Shown: piece after piece, positions 20,622-31,325 of the stretch
Layout of the letters: each line of letters opens with the position of its first letter
Position numbering within the stretch: the stretch's first letter is position 1
Source: Gracilaria gracilis
Taxonomy: Eukaryota > Rhodophyta > Florideophyceae > Gracilariales > Gracilariaceae
Direction of reading: 5' to 3'
Length of the DNA stretch: 64,000 nt
Assembly (NCBI GenBank): GCA_030374805.1
Contig: JARGSG010000225.1
Span: forward strand, 1,048,564-1,112,563
Made by a program: the position numbers and the translations under genes
Notes under the pieces: model-generated
What the model was told of the DNA's origin: nothing
Database searches by the model: none
The model's input: only the letters and a program-made list of their open reading frames with translations

Positions 20622-23600
20622 TCACATGACGCACCACGGCGTTCAAATTTTTGGACAAACACGTGGAACCGACGGTGAGCGCGCGCGAGAGCGAAAGCGC
20701 AACGGAAACCCAATTGGAAAACGAGAGGGCGCGCCGCCACCCCACGTGGCCAGCGTTGGTGGCGTACGCAGTTTACGTCAGGCGCGCAGTGGCACGCGCG
20801 TTTCGTAGATGTTCTACACGTCGCTGATATCTGGACATTCATTGGTTGGATTTCAATCTATTTCCTACACCGAATACGTTACGTGTTCTCCCCCCCCCCC
20901 CAGGCCTGATGCCAATCATTGTAAAGTGCCAGCGTCGCGCTCGCAGCGCGCAGCAGAAGTGCAAATCTGCGGCAGTATTCTTCCACTCGTTCCTTGGTGT
21001 GGTTCCTGACAGGAAAGCCGTAGCACTGAACGCGCTGCAGTAGCGAGGCGAGCCACACATTGGCAGGACCGACCACGGTGCTTTTTGCCGCAGCTTTTCT
21101 GTTGTCGTCGCGAATGACCGGGTCTTAAAGTTCCCCTAACTTTCCCCTATTTCTGTACTAATCTCTCTCCCTTTTTACCACGTATTATCAGACGCACTTT
21201 CACTGGTCATCCAGAAGAGTTTGTTTTCCGTGAACGCAACTGTGGTGTGTTTGGGTGTCACGTTAACTGCCTCGCGTGTGGAAGAGAGCCCCGTCGGCTC
21301 ATAGGGTTGGTTTCCTGCGTTTGAAAGGATGTCGTGCGATATCCGTCAGGGACGCGAGTGGTGTCAAGACTGATTCTGGGTTATATGTGTGTGCGAAAGC
21401 ACAAAGTTTACAAACAGGGTCCAGCCTGTACCGTTTCTTTATACTCATCATGAAGTTTAGCGCGGACCGCGATAAACACGCAACGGTGTGGAAGATAAAC
21501 CTTTGGTTTGTGCTCTCTTAATCCCCTCCAAAACTGTGTTGGGGCCAGCGTGTGGATTCCCGCTATCTTTTGCTTCAAGTGCAACCCCTGATGATGCACG
21601 GCAATAATCTCTGCAAAACAGCGCGATCAAAACTTCGATTCTTTTGGGGTCCTGCCTACTAATGCAGACGTGTTGCCGATATTTAGTTCTGCCAATCTGC
21701 GTCGGTGTCGTTTTATCTTCGTTTTCTGCAAATTTCCTGTAGCTGGCACCAACCATTGTGTATGACACATTTCACGTACTGTCCACCACGACGGCGAACA
21801 GCAGCGTGTGGCCTTCTAATATCAGCGTATAACGCGCAACTGCAAAGATCACCCGGCCCGTCTGGGCGAGTCACTTTCATCAAGAATACCGCTTAGATTT
21901 CGTAGTCCCCCTTCTTGCACAGTTTCACCTACAATCAGTGAATGACCTGGAACTTACAGAGCCACTGTGTACTCGAGTGGGTTGTAGGTTATCGCAACTT
22001 CTCCTGTCTGTACTAGGTCACGATGAAGGCAGCGAGAGAATAACAGCACGTATACTACACTCGTCAACAGCGGAAGTATTCAAAGTACTGGTTGTGAGCC
22101 GTCTTGATCCTCTCAAATGGACGCACAACAGAAGTGGATAGCTCATTAAGCCGACCTACTCTACAATGATCCTCTGCTTTTCGTTCATGCTTCGTCACGT
22201 GAGGGGAAAATGTTCCCTTACAATCAATGTAGCTCCTACAAAGAGAGTGGTACAAGTGCTTCAAATTTTCTTGGTTGAAAACTGGTGTACGATGTTTAGC
22301 ACATCGTAAAAGAAGTGAAATTGAAACAACCAGGCTCATAATTTCGTCATTTGGTTGCCACAGTATCGCAATTTTATCCATATTTAATATCTCATTCTTT
22401 TTGTTCGGCTGAAGAAGTGTGGCGCGAAGCATCACTTTTTAAGATGGCTTCAAAGAAACCTCTGGTAAAATCGGTTCTGGATCTATATCGCTGCTACGCA
22501 CGGCTCGAACTATGCCGACTTGACCATGACTTCAGATCTGTTTTGTGTATTAACGATTATGGGTCCACTCTTTGCCATCGTATTCCTGTAATAGAAGTTT
22601 GCTGGCCATTGCGTACTCGAGGGCCTGCGAGTAATCATCGCAATATGTGTACTGGAAATTGCATTTGCAGATCAACAACGTACTTTTACTCGCGTCGTAT
22701 AGATAGCGTTTTGAGGATGTAAAAGATCATGAAAGCCTTTGTATGCTCGGCGAGCACATGTGGTTTCTAAATGGCCAGCCCAGGCACCATTGGAGAGAAT
22801 GGCTTTTGTTTGCCACTCTAAAGAAATCCGAGAGTACATTACTTTGAGAAGAAGTTATATTCGTGATCATGGAGATCAAACAGATTTTACGTGGAACGCT
22901 TTTGTATGACATTGGAGTAATGAAAACTTCACTTAGACGACCGAGAGCTAGAACCTGACTGCAGAGAATGCATCCTAGCTTTAGTTTGTAACGCAGACGG
23001 TGATGGAGGTAGAGGGTAGACCTGTGACGCAGAAGTCGGATTCGGTTCCGTACGGGAGGTGTCTCTCTTACATTGGGATCGAAAGCCACCAGAGGGGCCT
23101 GGATTTGAATGAAACATCGAAAAGTGACTGGCACGACCAAGAAAGTTTCCAAGATGACGACGCTGAGAGTGAAAGCTACGTGAAACAGAGCCCGAATTCA
23201 GAGACGTAGCATTGGATATATCGCCATTTCTTCTAAACTTAAGGTTCGGAGACGATTGGGAAACGGTTTGAAGCGGAACATTTTTGGGAACCCGAGAAGG
23301 GCTTGTAGCTTGTACAACATTGGAACGTACCGGTGTTGGAAGCCGCTGGTTCTGAGTTTTGCTATTCGCTGCCGATCGTGATAGGTAGCGCTGCCTCATT
23401 TTCCTGCGATGACATCCATCGCGATCCCTGGGACCATTTTCATACCTTCTATTCTTCTGACAGCCTTGCACGTGTTTTTGTTCCCATCAATGGGAAAGTT
23501 TCAGGCTGCTCGGTATCGCCAGTTTCAAAAGTAATTCCCAATCTAAAAATTGTAAAAGCTCTCGTGTTGCAGTATCATGTTCATTTGACCAATTTGAAGC

Positions 23601-24983
23601 TAGTACCCGTCCAACGTATGACGTATTAGTGTTTAACTGCCTCGCCATTCTTTCAAGAAAACATGATTTAGATATACTTCCCCCACCTTGCCTTGCTCTA
23701 AAGTCTCGTAAGCCCCACGAATGGAGTAATTGCCATTATGCGAATCTTTAAAGTACCGACTCTCTCACCTAGCTGTTTGACAAACGTTTTGAATAATTAA
23801 CTTACGTTTGACGAGATGATCGGATAGCCAATATTAATGTTCAGCAACAAGAATGGTGTATTATGGTCATCTCAGTGTCTATCAAGCATTAAGATGAGAG
23901 GACGAACAACATGTATGTGAAAAAGAACCACTGAAATAGCCGAAGAACTGAAAACTATATGAGAAACATATATGTTGTGAAGCTGTTTCCCGCGAAGCGT
24001 TCTGATCGATAGACACATTCTAGGTAATGCTGATTCTTTTGTTCGGCGACAGGGAAGTTCAAGTTCAGCACTCACTGCTGCCATTTGGCCACCACTTTAA
24101 AGTACCACAAAAGCTAATGACGCCCTTTGCCAATGTCGTACAAATTGGTAGAGAACATTTAAATCACTTTCATCGGTCTCCTCGTACTGCAGAAGTGCCT
24201 TCTGTAAGAGCGTGCGACTATGGCGGTAGCAATCGTTTAAATCCTTACTTCCAAAATAAGGAGTTCTTAAAGATCATCTTTCGGGGTAACTGCATCTGTT
24301 CGTGCGCCATGCCCTGACTGAATCTAAATACCCTGATACCGACGGAAAACTATTTCGATACGCGTCTTCTGAAATATAGGAAACAATTGAAACTACTTTT
24401 GTCACATGTTGAAGTTCTTTCTTAACACTGCGAAAAGACAAAGTGTCTACCATTGTTTGTACGAACGATTTTACCAGGGAAAATTTTGAAGTACACTCTG
24501 CTATCATGTTTTCAATATTTTTTCTGTATTTTGTATGTCGTCCACCAAAGTTGTCTAGCCCAAAATTATGAGCGGGAAGAGGGTTGTTATGAATCCTTTG
24601 TACTTCAGTTTGTCTTCTGGCGCGGAAATGTCATTTGGTAATTCAAAAACGCAAAACAGTTTCCGAATTAGCGAGGATGTAGAACAAGAACGCATATTTC
24701 TTATACGCATATAATTATGTGAGAGGGAGGAGGACAACCTTTGTTGTCAGAAGCGCAAGTAGTCATGTCGAATTATGTAAAATTCAAGGAGAGTACAGAT
24801 GCAGCATGTCAGAATGTTAGGGGGGAAGGCAATATGTTGAAACAGGCATCATGCCCGCATAAGGGGATCTATCACCATCCCCAGAAAGTGGCAGCACCGC
24901 GCCGCTATGAGTGCGACCGTCAGCGCCAACTTAGCCCCAGACACGAGATGTCGGGCGTGAGAGTGAGTACGAGGGCGCATTAG
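20622..24983. other. Unassigned DNA, no recognisable gene
   Basis: About 4.4 kb without an identifiable domain. It holds a run of 12 C at 20890-20901. A Ser/Arg-rich minus-strand frame at 22929-23471 weakly resembles the Ser-rich opposite-strand frame of chromovirus copy 2 (shared NPG and GFRS words), and may be another scrap of that family. All other frames look like chance. Confidence 0.5.
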
Positions 24984-25700
24984 GTGTCCATCAAAGTGAC
25001 TCCGTGCGCATTTATTGGCCCATATCCAGTCTACGTCCTACACCACCTGTCTTGTGTATTTTCAAAGCATTCCTCAGATGCAGGACACCCATACTTCTGC
25101 AGTAGAAGAAAAGAAGTTCTTCGTAGAATGATACTATCCCAAACTCACTTTCCTGGCATGATGCCGTCCACAACGGTTTCATGTGTGTTAAGGAAACGGC
25201 CAGATCTGGGACTTGTTCGCGTTAATGTACCTCTCTCTATCAAAAAACTTCGTGATCGCAATATGTTATGGTCCGATGACGGCGAGTTCTACTCTGAAAG
25301 AGAAGACCGGAAGCATTGTGATCCCAAAGTTTCTAACCGTTTGGATGGAAGATCAATGTCAGTGCCAATAGCATGGGCGAGAGAAACCGAGAAAGTCATC
25401 CACAAGCACCACGGCGGCATTTTGAAACAAGGCGGGGGCGAAAGAAATGCACTCGATCTTGCCCATCATCTGCGATATAGTGATGAAGACGATGAAGATC
25501 ATTTCAATGATACGAATGCTGCCAGGCTAGCTAATGTCAAAGCGAAGAACGGAATACGAAGCTTGTCGTCAAAGAATGACAGGTATGGCGAAAATGAAAG
25601 TGTGATCATTGTTGACTCCGATTTTCACCTGATGAGTGCACGGAAAAGCTTGGAAATAGTTCCATCAATGGTTACACAACACGCCGAAAAGAGGCAGTAG
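24984..25700 (+). CDS. Uncharacterised 238-codon ORF
   Basis: An open frame from ATG at 24984 to TAG at 25698-25700. The second half is rich in charged residues, with an acidic patch (YSDEDDEDHFND) after a basic region, like a soluble nuclear or gag-like protein, and no membrane segment. I do not recognise it. It lies just upstream of chromovirus copy 2 and may be part of the same or another decayed element. Codon content looks more coding-like than its neighbours, but that is a visual judgement only. Confidence 0.3.
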   Translation: MSIKVTPCAFIGPYPVYVLHHLSCVFSKHSSDAGHPYFCSRRKEVLRRMILSQTHFPGMMPSTTVSCVLRKRPDLGLVRVNVPLSIKKLRDRNMLWSDDGEFYSEREDRKHCDPKVSNRLDGRSMSVPIAWARETEKVIHKHHGGILKQGGGERNALDLAHHLRYSDEDDEDHFNDTNAARLANVKAKNGIRSLSSKNDRYGENESVIIVDSDFHLMSARKSLEIVPSMVTQHAEKRQ

Positions 25701-26204
25701 AAGCTTGATAAGCCGCGCCCTATAAGTTCCTTTACAGTCTTTTCATGACTCCTCTCGTATAGCATCAAGGAAACAAGATAACAACTTCGAGAAAGACTGG
25801 GACGAAGATGTATTTTATATTTCAGAAAGATTATTTCGAGACTGGATCGCAGCTGCTTCTGGTACTGATAGTAATGACATGCACTTCCTGCTGAGGTAGT
25901 GGAAGAAGATGTTGCAGCCCGCAATGCCTGGATGAACCCGTTGATGAAGTTGCTGCGCTCATAACCAGAATTTCTTCTGGAGCGATGAAGCTCATTTACT
26001 GAAGGGTGCAAGAGAGACCAGGGCCAACTCAGTGTATGACAGAATTGTGATAACAGAGGAGAAATACCCTGGCCTTCTCTCGGTCATAAACACGTACTTT
26101 ACTTCACATTCAATTCGAGGTGAAGCTTTGAAAAGAGACAAAAAGCTGTCAAACACCACAATGAGGCAGTACTTACATTGGTGCATTACAAATGATCATA
26201 AATC
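25701..26204. other. No recognisable gene
   Basis: Frames on both strands (25625-26011 minus; 26032-26391 plus) show no supported family. The plus strand contains FFWSDEAHLL-like residues near 25965-25995, which faintly recall a transposase first-Asp motif, but no further support follows. Confidence 0.4.
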
Positions 26205-28050
26205 CCAGTCGACGCTGGACAAGCATTCGCACCGGTCGATCATTACCTCCGTTGGAAAACGTGGCTCGCAACAATGTTTCCATTTGCTAAATTATCTATG
26301 GGAAAATCACAACACGCTTACAAGCGGAACTTTGATGCCAGGATCCGTCGGCCATTACCCTCTCTGGAGGAACGATAGTTCGACTTTTTAAGGAAAGAAT
26401 AGTATAACCCCGAGAAGGAGAAACTTCAAAAGCTCTCGCCAATTGTGGATGGCCCATATAAGATAATTTCTGTGGGCCCAGACACAGTTTTCTGGAAGTC
26501 GATGAGCCCCACGAGCGCTTTTCCCGCGACCACGTTGTACAGGGCCCAGTTACAAAAGTAACCAAGCGGGTGGAGAAAAGGTTCAACAGGAACAGGACTC
26601 GTCGCACAAGGGTATGACATCTCACCCAGCTAATGTTCCCCACCGTGCACGGAGATTGTCAGAAATCCCGACTTTATTGTCTTCAACAACCGAGTTTTCA
26701 CGCTCGATATCTCATATTCGCCCCCGCTTTACAGCCTCTGTTACACCTCCACAAGACGTGATTACACCCCCTTTCCCTCCAGCTAAGGAGGGGGAGGAGA
26801 ATAACCGCCTTGGCGTGAAGGAAGTCCCTATGTCGCTACCGTCGTCTGATACTCGTGATACATGGAACGCCGATGATGTGAATTTATGAGCCGTCCAGAA
26901 CGGCATTTTTCAGGATATCTCAATCGCCAAACTTGCAGGCCCGCAATTGCATGTTGACATCGCGAAGACAGCCTTCCCTCTGTAGAGGACAGCAGTCTTG
27001 TTAACAAGGATATATCGTCGGACACGGACATGATTTCACATCAGCTTATTTGTATTGCGCACCCTGCCGAGAATACGGCGCCAGGTAGTGCACCCAATCG
27101 GTGGTCTGTCGACCGCTTTCGTGATGCTCACTAGCCACACCCGGTCACGGATTACAAGCCCCCGCGGCCTCGGATGAACAATGGCCCAGGTGAACTGGGA
27201 GTATTGTCTGAAGCTACACCGGAATCTCCGTCGCTGCCTATCGTCTTGGACGAACGACCACCGCCGCTGGAAAAAGCGAAGAACGTCAGAGTCACAGTAG
27301 ATCCTGGTACAATACGCCTCTTCGCAAAAGAAGACTTGGCACACGGTGAAGTTGATAATTCTCACCCCGAACGGGTTCTTTCGTTAAGCCGACCACCCCG
27401 CGCTCTGGAAATTCACCCTCCGCCCGTCATGAGGGCTCGTACCGACATGACTGGAAGTCAGGCACTCAAAAAGAGACGACTCAACCGCTCCCTAAAGAGA
27501 TCGGACACACTGCCGCTGCAGGAGACTCACTGCGCGACCTGTAACGAGGCGAGCGCCGATAAACACCCGATAGGATTTTGATTCGCCAAGCGAGGGCAAA
27601 CGTGAACCGGCACGCCCCGTGTAACTTGAAACGCTTCCCCGCCTACCGTTGTCAATGACAGAACGAGATCGCACACGCAAGCTCGAGGAGCGCCCTCTCG
27701 TATCTGAGGATATTGACCCGCCCCAGTGGATTTCTGATGCTCCTCCAACTCACGTGAGCACAGCTTTTATGCCAGCGGCGTTGGATCCGCCCCAACCGAA
27801 AATTGAAGTACAGTACATGACTCCGTCTGAACATGCCATCCCCGCCGGGGAAGGCGAAGATGACCGGAGTGTTTACCCGAAGGAACTCGTAATCGACCAC
27901 ATCGTGGGACACAGATATCACCCAAAGGGTTATATCCAATAACAGGTACACTGGTATGGCTACCCGCCGTCTGCGGACACGGATGAACTAGTTGAGCACC
28001 TGCCCCGATCCAAAACCGTGCAGTACCATCGTCGCACTAAAACGGGATTA
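26205..28050 (+). pseudogene. Chromovirus copy 2 integrase end, linker and chromodomain
   Basis: From 26232 the frame aligns residue by residue with copy 1: a WK.WL motif, FDARIRR (copy 1 FDARVRR), LRKE-YNPEKEK (copy 1 LRKEYYNPEKGK) and KLSPIVDGPYKI (copy 1 KLSPIAYGPYRV). In-frame TAG codons at 26376-26378 and 26400-26402 both stand where copy 1 has Tyr. A frameshift follows near 26490. The chromodomain (VIDHIVGHR, then HWYGYPPSADT, then TVQYHRR) has a TAA at 27940-27942 where copy 1 has Glu. The linker contains the frames at 27174-27581 and 27649-27942. Non-functional. Confidence 0.8.
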
Positions 28051-28059
28051 CCGACTACG

Positions 28060-29032
28060 CTCCACTGCACCCTCGTGGGTTAGCTTCCACCGTAGCGATG
28101 TGACCCTCCTAAGGAGGATGCGGAAACTCAAGAAGACAAGATGAAGTACCTCACGAAGAGAAGATCACGGTACCATTAGGAAGGAAGATGAAGCACCCGA
28201 GAAGAGGATAAGAAGAGAAGGTGAAGCCTCAAGAAGAGAGGAAAAAGGAAAGGAATACTTTCTTGCCATCATTTAATAATAATAATGGGAGTGTCTCTCT
28301 CCTGGTGTGAGGTCAGGTGCTACCATGCTTTACGCGGTGGGTATCCGACTTTGGTCGTTGCTGATCGTTTGCATTTTGTTTTTCGATATCGCCACCTATG
28401 GGGTTTTCATCCTGCATGCTAGGTAACTGTTACTACTGTGATCCAAATTCAAGAGGTTTCCCATTGGAATTGGTTTATTGCTTTCGCGTACTATTTACAA
28501 CTTTCTGTTGAGGGCAGGCTCCGCAAACGGCCATGGTGGTGACGTCCAGTTCACTGGTCTCGGCGATTTTCCCACACTACTGCGCGGAGGTTGGCACACC
28601 TTTACACACTACAGTGGCCTTACTAATATCCGTACAACGCGTTGTGACCACTTTAGATCCCCGTTGGAACACAGTATTCGTTCCCGGATACCTGAAGTTT
28701 ACGTTCTACAGTACTTTGTGGACGATTTCTGCACAGAACCCGTAACTGTGAGGTTTTCTACATTTTTCTTACACGGCTCCACACTAGTCTATTCTACATC
28801 TCAAGAAACTCTTTTACGAAGAGAAAACTTAATTATCTCGAAGAACTTCGGAGTTATGGCGTAGTTTGAGATCAGGATTCTATTCTTAGGACGCATTTCA
28901 GCGGGATGAATTGGGCGGTGATTTCCCCTTTTTCGTCGTTCAATTTCTATGAAAGTAGTGTCAAATGAAAGGTCTAATGCAAAGAAGTTATCACATATAC
29001 TGAAATTGTCAACAGCTAAGCTGATTCGTGAC
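28060..29032. other. Region between chromodomain and opposite-strand frame
   Basis: Begins with purine-rich DNA (28120-28260, many GAAGAAG-type words) followed by an AATAATAATAATAA stretch near 28275. A 128-codon plus-strand frame (28478-28864) has no recognisable motif. Nothing can be assigned. Confidence 0.4.
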
Positions 29033-29506
29033 TTATTGCTTGGGAAAAGTTAGACCCCTTTTCAGGCTGCTAATCCGTACTGTACGAGCGACAAAACTGC
29101 TGCGAGCGGGGCACAAGGCCGCTCGGCAGGATTTGTGCGCCCCCAAAAAGTTTTGAATGCTTGATTGCGATGAGGTAGAGCCAGTCTGTTTCCCGCTCTG
29201 CGGTAAAGCCACAGACCGGAAGCCACTGAAGTACCCCGGATTGGGAGGATTCCAAAAGTGATTTGGATTCGGCATTGCGAGAGCGGAAAGAAAATCGTTG
29301 TTCGAAGGCCGTGCACTCTGTACGAGAGGAGAAGCTTCGCAAGAAGTTTGGTCAACTGTCACGGTTAATGCGTTGTTGCTTCGAGTGGGAGAGGCAGTCT
29401 CGCTCATAGCGGCTTGATATTTTATCCTGCCGGCGTCGCGCAGTTGACATCGCTGCAAGCGCGTGCCTCGTCTAAGAAGGGGGATATGTAGAGCAACACC
29501 ATTCAA
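29033..29506 (-). pseudogene. Ser-rich opposite-strand frame, chromovirus copy 2
   Basis: A 157-codon frame on the opposite strand to pol, located just inside the 3' LTR as in copy 1. It is rich in Ser, Asn and Pro, with a short block (GFR.VALPQSG) that resembles copy 1's N-terminal block (RFRLVPLPQSSG). The match is short and the rest diverges, so the common origin is tentative. Confidence 0.35.
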
Positions 29507-29509
29507 GGT

Positions 29510-31325
29510 ACTTCGCCGTTTTCACGGGCCATATATATCTCATCAGTGATGTTAGCACTTCGCTCTCTACATGAGGAGATATTGGACCCTTCTTACAGAA
29601 TAATGACATCCAAACTGAACCTTGGCACCTTTGGTAAGATGAGTACAAATAATACACGTATGCGTGTGCATAGGACCCTTCGTAGAGGAATTTCTAGATA
29701 AAATTTACTTTATTTAGTGCACGATCTTACAGTCGGATGGCGGGCGCCATAGTATATGACTTGGAGATCTCGAGCCATCCCGGTCAAGTAACCACTAATA
29801 AGCGAGTGCTCGGCTCTGGCTCAGAAACCCATGGCACTCGGTAAACTCCTCGCGGAGAGCAGACTCCTGCGTGGGACTAGTCACCCACCTCTTGGAGCTT
29901 CCAGCACGTCCACCATCGGTTTGTCTTTTTAACCTCGTGTGTGTTGGTGTTCTTCGCCTGTTTCGTACAGGTATGGCTCCCCCGCATACCGGTGTCGCTC
30001 TTTTTGTCCTGTCTTAGCCTTAATCGTGTCCTTGCCGTCATGACCCGTGCCTGCACTCCCTTGTGCGTCAGTTCCACTTCTTTAACTTCCTCACTGATTT
30101 CGTCGCCATATAGATCCGACTTCTTGGTTCCTACGCCTGTTCGCTCGTCGAGACGGTTAGTTTGGGTCTCACACCCTGCTGGCGCACTCACGACAGGTGG
30201 CTCTGTCTGCCGCACTACTCTTTCTAGAAAAACGCCCCGAACATCTTCGTGGTTCTTCTTCCTGCCATGGTTTTGCTCCACAGAAAGGGCTTTGCAGAGC
30301 CGTTGGCCGCGTATGGTGCTGACTCAGTGATAAAAAACGCTGTCAAATCAGGCATCGAGAGGTGGCCCGTAACGAGGCTGTCCGAATCCAAACCGGATGC
30401 CTCTCCTCGACACCGAAAGAGAAGGTACGATGACTGGTCGAGCTTCCGGACATGGTACAAACTGGGAAGGGGAAAGCGGCAGCTCTATTAGAGAAAACTG
30501 TAAGACAGAATACCGATTCACTGCTTACGCTCAAGATCTACCATCAGGTGAGACCACGCGTCCGCAAATCACGGTCTACACCGAAACGCATGGCGGAAAG
30601 GGATCTGGACTAGAATGGCATCCTGCAACTCCGGAATAGAGAGTCGCTACCGCAAGAATTTGGAAAGATATGTCTTTCAAAAGTAATGTTTCAGACAGCT
30701 CTGTGCAGCAAAGAAGACCCCAAGAAATTACAATTAACTGAGACAAATTCACTTCTTGCCAGGCTGCCACTGTCCGATCACGCCATTTGGTGCGATAGAT
30801 CAGTTGGAGCGTATGGTGGTAACGAGTCAGAATGAGCGAAGAGGGTAGTGGTTCGATAGGAAGAGAGCTGGTATGCAGGAAACTTGAAACAGCCTTCCCG
30901 GCCCCGGTGAAACTCTCACCTGCGTCTTGCTGTATCGAAGACAGCAAAACTCAGAACGAGACATTTAAATCCATTATGACGACGGGTTCAAAATGGCTTA
31001 TTCGATTGAAGCTGAAAACTGTCTTCGTGACACACAGGAACATAGTTTTTGGTACGTAGAGCTAACCCCAAGAAAAATGGGCGCTAGTGCAAACGAAATA
31101 TATATTAAATATCACGATTGGAACATAAAGTGCTATTACTCCTGCAAGAGTCAAGGTCTGCTCGTATACGGCTGAGCTGCAGCCTATAGAGGCAGTGCTC
31201 GATGCCGTACCTGACAAGAAGAAAAAACAATAAGATTCTTTAGACAGTTTTTAGCTTTGGTGCAGGGTTTACAAAAAAATTTACGTTCACAGCGCATAAT
31301 TCTTCAGCGGGCAGGACCGTATAGA
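29510..31325. other. LTR remainder and unassigned DNA
   Basis: Starts with the remainder of the copy 2 LTR. A basic 134-codon minus-strand frame (30281-29877), rich in Lys, Arg, Glu and Thr, and a frame above it on the same strand (30460-30224) may be one decayed gag-like or accessory protein, but no motif supports this. Confidence 0.35.

Larger units (their letters stand above)
26205..29506 (+). mobile_element. Chromovirus copy 2, truncated and decayed
   Basis: Same family as the element at 1-5658. In order: integrase C-terminus with GPY motif (26205-26510), long low-complexity linker (about 26530-27865), chromodomain (27870-28040), a stretch with no clear plus-strand gene, an opposite-strand frame (29506-29033), a purine tract and an LTR start TGTAGAGCAA at 29487. 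The 5' part is missing, with similarity to copy 1 ending near 26205. Stops and frameshifts occur throughout. Confidence 0.75.

Noticed and set aside
29487-29571. An 85-bp inverted-repeat element (TGTAGAGC ... GCTCTCTACA)
   Set aside because: The left end is the LTR start shared with chromovirus copy 1, so the inverted match is probably chance.
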